64,000 nucleotides of DNA, taken from NCBI GenBank assembly GCA_964023275.1, contig OZ029918.1, positions 12,796,855 through 12,860,854 of the forward strand, read 5' to 3'. Source of the stretch: Norana najaformis. Taxonomy: Eukaryota; Annelida; Clitellata; Crassiclitellata; Hormogastridae. Below are positions 12,685-23,300 of this stretch, in pieces. The first letter of the stretch is position 1. Each line of letters starts with the position of its first letter. A program made the translations under genes and the position numbers. The notes beneath the pieces are model-generated. The model was not told the DNA's origin. It made no database searches and saw only the letters and a list, made by a program, of their open reading frames with translations.

Positions 12685-12986
12685 CTAAACAAATTAACAC
12701 AATTTTATTAAGTTACCACATATTTTACACCAACATTTTGTTTATCGCTGATGTTCAAAATATTTACAACACTATAATCATACAGCATAATGACTACTTA
12801 GTAATCATGAGAATAGGTTTCTAGGCATCACAAATGCATCAACCTTCCATATCTGGGTCTTGCAATCAAATCCAAGAGACTCACAAGATAAAGCCAGGTG
12901 TGCCACAATCAACAGCTGCCGCATTTTATAATTTCCTAGCAGCTATAGCCATAATGCATGAACCTTTAACTTAAACTTTTGTATGA

Positions 12987-13135
12987 CATGGTAGCTGATT
13001 GGTTTGAGCAATCACAAACTTTTAACTTAAACCTTTGTGTAATAAGGAGTGTGCAGGTTCAAGCCTCCCCAAGACAGCCTCTGTGTAGGGACCCTGAGCA
13101 AGTCCTTCACACACAGTTGCACAGTGCAATCAATT
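12987..13135 (+). repeat. tRNA-derived SINE, family shared with 30425-30562
   Basis: An A-box-like TGGTAGCTGATTGGTTTG precedes a B-box GCAGGTTCAAGCC at about 13051. The body then carries CTGTGTAGGGA and GAGCAAGTCCTTCA. The opposite-strand copy at 30425-30562 has the same ordered blocks (GGTTCGAGCC, CTGTGTAGAGA, GAGCAAGTCCTTCA), which defines a SINE family. Confidence 0.7.
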
Positions 13136-14694
13136 GATGTTTTATCATGAGATAATGGTGCTTACTAAATACAAGAATAATAGTAATAGCATTTAACTGA
13201 GGACTGTATGCCTCTGATGACTACTGCTGATACAGGCATATGTATTAAATGCACTATTATTTCACCTTGTGACCTGTAACCACATGAACTCCGTTCCAGA
13301 ATAGTGTGTCAGAAACTTCAGGATGACATTAACTGACCCCACTTGCACAAACCAACACAGCACATACAAACATTCACCACATATCAACACACCTCCAAAC
13401 CTCCTGCACAACCATACACAAGCTAAACAAATAACACAAAAACAATGCATTGTCCAAATGCCTGCCACAACTGTAACACTTGGGGCATTAGAAAATATAC
13501 TGCCAAACATCTATACAATTACACAATAAACTTGAAAGACAAACCACCTACATTCACAATAAATCAAACCTCTGCCTCACAGGGCAACCAACATTTTCAG
13601 GCAATATGTCTGATACAAAGTGTATAGATATACCCTTATAACACCATCATTATTATAACAATACAGTTTCATCATATGATGCATAAAAATGTAATGAACA
13701 TTTATTTATTATTCCAGGATTTTATATGCATGCATATAAAGCATATATATATATACATATATATATATGTATGTATCTACATGTATATGTATAATCCTGT
13801 ACCATGTATAAAGCTTCCTAAGTGTCATTTAAAAGCCCAGGTACAAACATATCTACAGATATAAAAAGACAACATCCACATTTATGAAACCTACCGACTA
13901 CAGAAACAAAGCCCCTACATAAACAAATGCACACAACAGCCTGCATGTCTGGTCAGAGCCAAAGAAACACACACAGACACACATGCATACATCTATGCCT
14001 AACACTGACAGCCCTAAACATATGATGCAGGATACTCAGCAGTGCTACTACATCCCATTTGGAGGGTCTTTCACAGGAAAAACTATACAGAACCCTAGAA
14101 GAACTCATCAACAGCGCCCTTTTTTATCAATTGTTTTATTATTATTATAAACTTTTCATCCATTTCTCAGTATATGACGCATGAATAGTGCTGCTGCAAA
14201 TAACTAGTACTTGTGAGTATTTGATTCCAAAAAGAATCAAGTAGTTTTTAGTACCTGAGCACTCAAGAGCTACCAGAATATTATTCTTCTGTAATGATTT
14301 CACTCAAATAAATGCGAATCTAATTCAAAGATTCAAAGGAATGCTTTCAATGTCACCTGTTATCAATTTCACATGGCAAAGGAGGATCTGGGATTTTAAG
14401 CCCGGTCACAGATATCAATAAGGATATATTGCCTGCTTTATTTAAAGCTTTATGAACTATAAGCCTTACTGCCTCTGTTCTTCCTTCCCATCACAAGTTT
14501 CTGATTTTGTTCTTTCCGGCCAACCGTTTCTGACAGCCTCATAAAGGGTTATCAGGTCAAAGCTAGCAATCATAGTTGCAAGATTTCTATAGCACCCAAA
14601 GAAGCTATGTTGCATGAACCAGCTCATTCACAGCCACTCAGTGAAAACTAAATCGATAGGCAGGAAGGGTTCAGTTCCTGGTCAAGATCTAAGG

Positions 14695-15260
14695 ATCAGG
14701 CAAGTATACAATCAGATGGCTTTGGTGGATGGTGTTTAGAATGGAGCTGCAAGAGAGGTAAGGGGAAAGGGAGGAATCAGGCAAGTATACAATCAGATGG
14801 CTTTGGTGGATGGTGTTTAGAATGGAGCTGCAAGAGAGGTAAGGGGAAAGGGAGGAATCAGGCAAGTATACAATCAGATGGCTTTGGTGGATGGTGTTTA
14901 GAATGGAGCTGCAAGAGAGGTAAGGGGAAAGGGAGGAATCAGGCAAGTATACAATCAGATGGCTTTGGTGGATGGTGTTTAGAATGGAGCTGCAAGAGAG
15001 GTAAGGGGAAAGGGAGGAATCAGGCAAGTATACAATCAGATGGCTTTGGTGGATGGTGTTTAGAATGGAGCTGCAAGAGAGGTAAGGGGAAAGGGAGGAA
15101 TCAGGCAAGTATACAATCAGATGGCTTTGGTGGATGGTGTTTAGAATGGAGCTGCAAGAGAGGTAAGGGGAAAGGGAGGAATCAGGCAAGTATACAATCA
15201 GATGGCTTTGGTGGTTGGTGTTTAGAATGGAGCTGCAAGAGAGGTAAGGGGAAAGAAGGA
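14695..15260 (-). repeat. 81-bp minisatellite, 7 copies, inside a LINE 3' region
   Basis: Units begin at 14695, 14776, 14857, 14938, 15019, 15100 and 15181 (each ATCAGGCAAG). The first six are essentially identical. The last is 80 bp with GGTTGG for GGATGG and one base missing. Because 81 is divisible by 3, a 166-residue frame of 27-residue repeats is open on the minus strand, but it is not a gene. The unit matches a single-copy segment of the related LINE at about 57642-57720. Confidence 0.97.
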
Positions 15261-15571
15261 ATCAGGATAGAATTTGTGGAAGAAGAGTGTTTCCAGTTTT
15301 GAATGAAAGACTTGGAACAAAGATTGCAAGATTGGTGCAGCGTTGGTGAGCTAGTACGATAGGTCAGCTAGTTGCTGTAATTCTGGCTGTAGTTTAATTC
15401 AGAGGGGCAGAGCAGCTGAGCTATGGAGTGATTTCCAAATGTAATGATAAGCTGATGAGACGGCCGAGAAGTGTTAGGATGTAAGATGAGCAGGTTCAGC
15501 AGAGTATAGTAGTTGGATTGCAAATAACTGACCTAAATAGGAGGGTTGGGATGTTTGAAGCACGTTGTAGG

Positions 15572-16697
15572 CAGGGATGACCAAACCCAAGACCTAGGGA
15601 CTAGGAGATGAGACCAAGACTCTTGGTTCCTAAGACCAAGACATCCCTGAAAGTCATTTGATTGTCAGCGGTTTTATTAATTTTTTAACATAGGCCTCTG
15701 TTGACTTTGGTTTATATGGTATTTCGTTTTTTTTTTGTTACTTCCAGTCTTGCACGGTAGTTAGCAACTTAGTTAACACTATTAATACACAATGACATTA
15801 GGCACCAGCACTACAGAAATTACTAATTAATAGCAATAATAATAATAATAATAATAGTAATGGTAACAGACAGAGCGACAGCAGACAGGCAGAAAAACTA
15901 CTACACAGAGTTGTAGGCATTCACCTATTATGGGCCCATGATATAGTCATCCAGTGGTCAAATCAAATCACTGAATTAAGCAGGAAGAGATTAGGACAAG
16001 TGCACATTGACGTCTATGATTCCTGCTGGTGTCCTAGGTCAACGTGTAGTGGTATAATCAATTAGAAACTTAGTACTGGCATTTTCTAAAAACTCTGCCT
16101 AAATCAATCCTTACAAGTGTACTTATGAACATGGTTGATCCCAAGTTCCTCAGGCCTAAAAGACAGAAGGTAGGTCTATTATTATTAAACTGTCACAGTA
16201 GTAAGAATAGTTGACTAAATCTCATTACTGAAATCTAGTCATCAGGAATGATTGTGCTGCTGCTAAACGTGCTGAAGATATCTATTGCTCTGCTATTTTG
16301 TGTTTTGTAGGCCAGAAGCTGTAATGAAAACAGAAAGCTGAATTATGGTAAACTGAAAATCACAGACACTAATTTGAAATCCACAACAGCAGACTGTGGT
16401 TAAGCACTGATGAATTAATTATCCTTTATTAGAGCAACGTATGTGGTAAACTTGTATATCTGGCTATACATATTCTATGTGTGGGAATGTGCGCAATTTT
16501 TTCAACCTGTCACAGATACTGAGTCTTGAGTTTGCCCATGAGACCTCAAAAAGGCAAGACCAAGACGAGACCCTACACATCATAGACCAACAAGACCCAA
16601 GATGTCCTGCCCCGAGACCAAGATGTTGGCCGATCTGTGTGAGACAAGACCAAGATGAAACTGTAGGTAATGTCTTGAGACCGAGACTACATCGCTC
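15572..16697. mobile_element. Non-autonomous hAT-like transposon with 8-bp target duplication
   Basis: Flanked by GTTGTAGG (15564-15571) and GTTGTAAG (16698-16705), an 8-bp duplication with one change. The left end is CAGGGATG; the right end in reverse complement is GAGCGATGTAG, sharing AG-GATG. Both subterminal regions are rich in GAGACCAAGAC / GGTCTTG-type motifs. An 8-bp duplication and CAGRGATG-like ends are characteristic of hAT. The 1126-bp interior has no long frame. Confidence 0.8.
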
Positions 16698-17724
16698 GTT
16701 GTAAGCAAGTGATAGAACTTTGTATTCTATTCACTGGAGAATTTTATGTCAGTGAAGTGATTTGGTTAAAAAAGTGATCTGATGGTTTTAGGGGGTTTTA
16801 GTGACAGCACAAGTTAAGGCATTCTGAACAGCTTGAAGACGGTTCATTTGGGTGGCATCTATATTCAAGAAAAGTGAATTACAGTAGTCTAGGTTAGCAT
16901 GGACTGTGGATGTGGCAAGAGTAGATGCGGTTTCAAAGTCAAGCAGAGTGGATTCCGCAAAGGTCACGGAAGTGCATGAAACAAGAGTGGAAGAGAAGGT
17001 GAATTTCAAAGACCACTGTGGGTGAGGTCCACATCTGCAACTCGCAAAATTAAATTAACTGCAACACGGTGGTCTAATTTATAGTGTGTTTGGTCTGCAA
17101 TGGAAAGTCATGGAGAAGAAATAAAACAGTGCATACAGTAGTTGATGAAAGTGCAGTAGCAATAATGCGTTGGTTGAAGCTAGAGGGATAGACCTAAGAG
17201 GATCAGCTTGAATGTGGGTTACCCGAAATTTTTCACCAGCTAGAGTCATGTTTGGGAAGGATGTGATACACAAGCAGCTGATGAGTTTCTAGAATTCTTT
17301 CTGAAGTGAGTTTTAAACTGTTCAAGAACTGCCAGCGATAAATCATGGCTATGGTGGCCACTGAGTTACCCAATATGTCGCAGACATCGTCGTTGTCATC
17401 ATCATCGTCATCACCATCATCATCAGTTCCTGAAGTTAGCTGCTTGTCGACAGTGGATGAGAATAAATGATCTCCATTCTTTTCAGTCAATTGTCAAATA
17501 TTCTGTGCTGCTCATAATTACAGTGTATACCCAACGAACAAATAAGTGGCCTATACACATATAACGTATGTGCGCACGAGTAGTGACAACATAATTTACC
17601 CACAATACATGTGAGTACTTGAGTACTAGACTAAGTAATCGACTGAGTACTCGATTTCAAAATGCTTGATAGCAGCAGCTCTACTCACAACCCCGAAAGG
17701 GATTCGTGACAACAGTTCCAAAAC

Positions 17725-17790
17725 AGACTGACACAGCGGTTAAGCCCTGACCTAGTGCAGCCAGGCACTGGATTCAAAGCTGCACCAGAA
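17725..17790 (+). repeat. tRNA-like SINE head
   Basis: 'CAGCGGTTAAGCCCTG' in the A-box position and 'CTGGATTCAAAGC' in the B-box position, with near-tRNA spacing. Probably tRNA-derived; no anticodon call is possible. Confidence 0.45.
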
Positions 17791-18858
17791 ATCTAACCAG
17801 AAATGTTAATGCCACTGACTAGTTCTAAAATAAGATTTTTGGTTCAAATTCTAAAATTATTTTTCTAGAAAGTAGGCCTATGCCCAACAAGTCTGTTTTC
17901 CTGGCAGACAGGCCTTTTCCGTCGGTGGTTTCACATACTGAACTCTCTTCCAGCACATGTTTACATGGCAGATCACAACGGAAAATTCATTTCTATTTGA
18001 ATGCATTCTGCCAGAGGCTAACTGAACATTTCTGCTGATTGCCTGTATGGTTTTTGTTTAAACTCAACTTGGATTCAGCAGCATGCATCAATTTTACTGA
18101 ACAACGAGCACTGATTGATGCCTAGAGCACTACTACTGTGGCAGTTCTAAGATTAGATTAGAATCTGTATCAATTTCCTTGGTTTTTATATATTAGGATA
18201 AAGATTCTGCATCAATTCCCTTGGTATATTTATATTTAAATGACACCACTGCATAACGACTGGGTATCAACTGCTGGCACTGATCAACTGTGCATTAAGG
18301 ACTCATTAGGTACTTCAGAGTCACCATCTGAGCATGAGGAATCAATGCGTGTCATAAGGCTAAACAATCAGCAATCTCGTCACACTGGAATAACAAATGA
18401 ACTTATCCGTTAAAAATGATACACTACCTCAGCAGTAGGGAATATTTCATTCACACATGCACACACGCACGCACGCACACACATTTGCACAAATACTAAA
18501 TATCACTAGCACCAAACATTATACTTACACCAAAAAGCGCTAACAAGAAGAAGTAACCCATAAGAACCAACACAACATACCAAACCATATCACACTAAAC
18601 CATACATACACCAAACCACACATTAACATACAGCAAAGCAGGACTATCTCCCACCTTCATTTCATCTACAGCTGGTGATCATCTTGTTTCATAGTGGTTT
18701 TGGGTATCCACCTTCAGTATGCCCAGCAGTTTCCTGCAAGTGGCACTACATGAAGGTCCGACTTATATGTATCCTATGCTACATAAAGTACACTAAAAGG
18801 TCAGAAAAGCACTTTGGATTCCAGACTGAACTGTTGATACATAATTCTAGAAAACCAC

Positions 18859-19045
18859 CTTCCGTGGGCGAGGTCTGGAGTCGCCTACAGATTTCCAGTG
18901 CTCCATTGTAGTCCTGTTGTATTTTATTGTAGGCCTCATGTCCACGCAGTGCCATCAACTCCTTTAGTTCCTTGACAGAGCAGGAAAATTGGCTGCAGAC
19001 GCCATCAGCCTCTGCACCAGTTGACGACGTCATTCGACGTTTCTC
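18859..19045 (-). CDS. ATP2B: Plasma-membrane Ca2+-ATPase (PMCA), first coding exon
   Basis: The minus-strand exon begins after a CTTTACCAG acceptor, so at least one upstream 5'-UTR exon exists. ATG is at 19033-19031, giving 58 codons plus one base. The protein starts MTSSTGAEAD and continues with the PMCA N-terminal pattern: SVKELKELMALRG, then ICRRLQTSPTEG, which lies just before the LPGTASDL of exon 2. It is cytosolic, before membrane segment 1. The first 12 nt of the exon are open in frame, so an earlier start in a missing exon cannot be excluded. The -3 base is C, which is not an ideal context. The donor GTGGTT is weak, but the phase-1 join is exact. Expected regulation is by C-terminal calmodulin binding, outside the window. 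Confidence 0.93.
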
Positions 19046-19059
19046 CTGGTAAAGATAAA

Positions 19060-19620
19060 ACACACCAATGATAAAATGTAGTTACAAAGATAAAAGGCAG
19101 TCCAGCAGACGAAATGTGATAATGGTAAAATGTGGTGTAAGGAAAAACAACAGTAGCATGTAGAGCAGATGAAGTGCAATGCAGATGAAATGTGATACTC
19201 GGATAATGCAATGTAAAAACGTGATGGTGGTACATGGTCTAGATAAAATACAGTGAAGATGAAAAGAAAGGCAAAGAAAACTGTGCATGGTAAAATACAA
19301 ATTAAGAAAACAAGATCAGAAAACTGGAGAGATGACAGGCCGCAAAGACGAAATGCAATAATGGTAAACTGCAGGGTAACAAAAATGAGGGCAGTTTATG
19401 GTCCAAATAAAAAGCAGTGCAGATGAAAGGAAATGTAAGGTAAAAATTGATGTAAAATGCAGTCAGGTAAACCAGACTGGAAAACTGCATAGATAAAGGG
19501 CGCAAAGACAATATATCATGGTGGTAAACGCAGTGTAATGAAAAGATGGTGGAAATTAAACAGGATAAAATGGAGCATAGCAAACATAACATAAACGTGG
19601 CGCAGAAAATAAGCCATACG
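19060..19620 (-). repeat. Degenerate tandem repeat next to a splice acceptor
   Basis: Motifs of the type GCARAGACGAAATGYAATAATGGTAAA recur at about 19101, 19340 and 19502, with many AAGATRAAA / GATGAAA variants between. The coding strand is consequently pyrimidine-biased for over 500 bases just upstream of the first PMCA coding exon. It gives several short false open frames. Confidence 0.6.
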
Positions 19621-19774
19621 AAGGAACACTGCAGCCATAGATCACCTTTTGCTGACAGCTAACTACCATGTAGATGGAACATGATGCAGGTACAACAAAG
19701 TGTGGATAATCATACTGTAAAGTTAAGTAATGTTAAGGAATGACATCATTTATCACATTCTCAGACAATAAGCT

Positions 19775-20320
19775 CTAGGGATGAAGCTTATTCTTGAAAC
19801 AGTAGTGCCACAGTTGGAATATTGCATACCAGGAATCTGCATCTAAAATAGTACATTGAACAAATGGAGAAAGAGCAATCGGGGGCTACCAAAACGATTT
19901 TGGGTTACAGGGACCTAGAGCTATAAAGGAAGGTCGAAAAAGCGTGGGCTAACAACGTTGGATGGAAGAAGGAGCAGAGGAGATCTAATTGAAGATTAGA
20001 TTATCAGTGGAAAGGAGTCAGCGATTATCACTGCCTTATAAGATTATCACTGGAAAGTTTACAGGATTATCACAGGAAATGAGGCAGTGTAGTGGGAGAA
20101 GTTCTTTAATTAAGTGCCAAGCAAGACCACTTCAGGGCACAGGTATTAATTAGTTAAGAAACAGAAAGGAACATTAGGGGAGAGATTTTTTTGTGCAAGA
20201 GTTGTAGACCTGTGGATCAGTTTCCATGACAGTAAGTACTGTCTCAATAGACACACCATCACTTAAGGAGAAGCTAGGAAGGCTTGGCTATTAAGCATTT
20301 CCTTTTAATTTGCCCTTGTT
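19775..20320 (+). mobile_element. LINE reverse-transcriptase C-terminal fragment (different family)
   Basis: Translation with breaks gives VVPQLEYCIPG, RGLTTLDGRRSRGDLIE, IISGKE, FFCARVVDLW and KAWLL. These follow the order of many non-LTR reverse-transcriptase ends (LEYC..W, R..LGL..L..RR.RGDLI, R.V.LWN.LP). The IISGKE segment appears about three times (see finding). Stops and frameshifts show it is dead. Confidence 0.7.
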
Positions 20321-20339
20321 CAAACACAGATTATATGTC

Positions 20340-23300
20340 TTCTGAAACACTTAAAACCCTAGTTATGTAATGTTCTGTTAAACTGCAATCCAGCAACAGG
20401 TCAACCTGTCTTTATATGTAACATGTTGTGCATTTTACACAATGCATCAGAAATCTAACATAAACTGCGACAGTAAATGACTAAAATGTGAACCACTGGC
20501 CACAGTGCCAAGATAGTGAATATATGATTAAATGATGAATATAGGAAGCAGGAAAAGAAGTCACAGACTAGTGGGAACAGAAGTTAATGAAGGGCAAGTA
20601 GGAAGCATGGTCGAAATCAATGTATAGTAACATGCTTTCTCTGCCCTGTTTAGCGGACAACAAAAGCGAGAGTTAAACTACGTAATGAAGGGCCAGAAAA
20701 CGTTGCTGACAGAAACAAAGAGAACAATACACACTAGACAGTACAGAGAGAAACATGCACAAAACATACAGCTAAAATCTGATAAACATACAATGATAGT
20801 GCAGACTGGTTAACAATTTAAGCATAAATGACGTAAACACTGCAAATATTCTTTAGACAGAAATAAATGCACTGCAGCAAAAGACCAAACTGCTCCGCAT
20901 TGTCAGAGGTGAGAAATGCAGACAGATTTTCACATGCAAGCACACCGTCAGGTATAGAAGAACTGGACATAAGAGTGATTTGGTCAGCTTTGCTGAGATA
21001 CATCAGTTGGACCGAAATCCTTTCTAACTCTACTTTCTGAACAATGCATCAGCCCTCCCTGTCTTACTCTGCATCTGTCTTAATCCATATGTTTGTTTCA
21101 CTCTCTGTCTGCTTCTCGCCTCTATCTTACCTTCCATCGACTCTTCTCCCATCTTTCTTTGTCTGTATTTTCTGTTTTACTGCATCCCTGCCTGTCGCAC
21201 CAACCAATACGCCTATTTGTGTCCTGTTCTCCGTTTTTCTCTTCAGCTCTCTAAGTCTGTATGTCTGTCCCGTCATCCAGTTGCCCCGAAGACCCAGTTC
21301 TCTTTCATTTTACAACTGAATTATGGCAGTATCCTGTGTGCCTTGAGTAATGCAAGAGACCTCTTATTAAGCGCCATGTTATTTCTATCTGCCTATTGAT
21401 GTTTTGCTGAAAATCACTGCCATTTCATCAGAACCACCGCACAGTCTGTTCTTCCATGTTCATCGCAACGAGTAAAAACATCGATACGTACAAATCACCA
21501 GCTGCAGAATAACGTAAATTCAGAAATCTTTCCAAACTGAGGAAAAATTCTTACAGTTAACTAGGTGTCTGTTATTCTGTGAATGTTGTTTTGCATTCTA
21601 AGAAAACCTTGCCATCTAAGGCCTTGGCCATACTACAGCACCCTATAAGCTGTCTTATTGTTATTCCTACCTTCTACAGTTCTAGGCTGCATAAGTTGTA
21701 AGTCATTTAAAATTTGGTACAAAAGAGGGTATCTGGTGATTAAAGCCCTGCTTCAGAACCCACTACCCAGTGGATAAGTCACTAGCAGAAGGAAATGATT
21801 TTGCAAACTATCAGAATCACAGAGAGTGGAAAGGTGGAAGAACAACCATTCTGCATTATAATGAATGTGGCTGGCCACAATGTTCAAAAAACAAAAGTTC
21901 AGACAGCCATACTCTTCTGCTTGATTACTACAAAAAGACTACTTTATATCTAATTATACATGGCAGTGGCTGTGGTTCACTGCTAGACAATCATGTCCGA
22001 TCATTTCACATACCACAATTGTCTGCTGTGAGTAAGCATCACTTAAATTAAAATTGTATGTGACCCTGAAAAAATGGTCCTTTAACCATTTCTGTGCTTG
22101 CCATCTCTGTGAGCATGTGGGTGTTTGGATTCTCGAAAGAGTGCCCTGACATCATACTAATGAGAATTGAAGCTTAAGGGGAATTTCAGACACAATCCAA
22201 GTCTCAACAAAGGAAAACCAAACAAGCACCAAAATGCAGGTAGCTTGCTCCACTGGAACAACACATTCAAGAACATTTGTTCGATGCACATGTTTGCAGG
22301 CTAACATGTTGCTAAGGTCTACTTTAATTAGAAGTCAGTAATTTCCCACAGAAGACACCATTAGTTTTAGCAATATACAGTAGTTTTTGTGTGTATGTAC
22401 ACATGTAAGTTGACATTTATATATGTATATATTTATGAATGTACACACAAATTGTGTACATACTATATGAATGTAAGCATGAACATGATGGTGTGCATGT
22501 ATGTATATGTACATTTATGTACACGTGCACATGGATGCTCAAAAAGTGCTCTTTAAAAATCTTAGAACAGTGTTGCTCTGAAGTGCGCCACATGACGTAA
22601 GTGGTCTGTCCATCAGTTACAATCCAGTTCATTCATAATGAGTGATGCTCCACATTTTTGAAAATGGCTACACAGCAAGCACACGTAATGCTCCACCATA
22701 AAGTCCTTTCCAGTATGGTACAGCTCACATCCACTTCAGACTTCCCAGTACTCAGCTATCCTGTAAGTTGTGCATAGCGCCATCAGCATATCACCTATAA
22801 ACATAGGTAGCATACTTCCGAGTTCATAGTTCTCCAGAACTTTGGATGTAGCCCATGGACGAACTGCCAGTAACCCAGTCAAACTTTCATATGGCAGAGT
22901 TGTGAAGAGTCAAGAATAACACTGGTTACAACCGCTGCCGACACCTCCACCATTTGGCAGGCTGTGTAACTCTATAACCTCAAAGAGGGTCGCATCATTC
23001 AAATAAGTAGCAGATCTGCGAATGTCCATTTGCCAACAAACAAACCGCTTGGCCGTATTTTCACCCTGTCAGCGCTGAGGCCCTTACCAATAATCGATCA
23101 GAAGCATGGAAACAGCAGCTAGACGGACCACACTGGCTTCTCCTAACCCACAGCATAATGCACTTCTAGTCTCTGACAGACAGAGAAACATGAGAAATGT
23201 CGTGCACATGTATAACTGCAAGTTTTCTGGCATAATCTAATGGGACAGTTGAACATGCTTCACAACATTAATACCGGTTCTACTTCTAGGTCAAAAATTA

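Larger units (their letters stand above)
14575..17260 (-). mobile_element. CR1/L2-like LINE, 5'-truncated, split by a hAT insertion
   Basis: On the minus strand, 17260-16706 reads with frame breaks as reverse-transcriptase C-terminal sequence: ANLDYCNSLFLN, MNRLQAVQNAL and AVTKTP. It continues at 15563-15265 (SYL, then FGNHSIA-type sequence corresponding to the LWN block), then a 3' region with a 7-copy 81-bp array, and ends with the GAGATTTCTATAGCACCCAA-type tail at about 14575. The segment 15572-16697 is a foreign hAT-like insertion. When it and one 8-bp duplication are removed, the frame runs on without shift. Related to the plus-strand copy at 56957-57800. Confidence 0.85.
12685..18858 (-). 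other. PMCA intron between first and second visible exons
   Basis: A phase-1 intron of about 6.2 kb, with a GT donor at 18858-18857 (GTGGTT) and an AG acceptor at 12686-12685. It contains a SINE copy (12987), a minus-strand LINE (14575-17260) interrupted by a hAT element, the LINE's 81-bp tandem array, and a tRNA-like repeat at 17725. Nothing recognisable in 13140-14570 apart from TA-rich runs near 13745, nor in 17800-18850. Confidence 0.85.

Noticed and set aside
14689..15189. 166-codon minus-strand open frame made of 27-residue repeats
   Set aside because: It is the 81-bp LINE-derived minisatellite read in the one frame lacking stops; there is no start context or family.
14695..15260. Possible CRISPR array
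   Set aside because: Units are contiguous 81-bp tandem copies without distinct spacers, in an animal genome.
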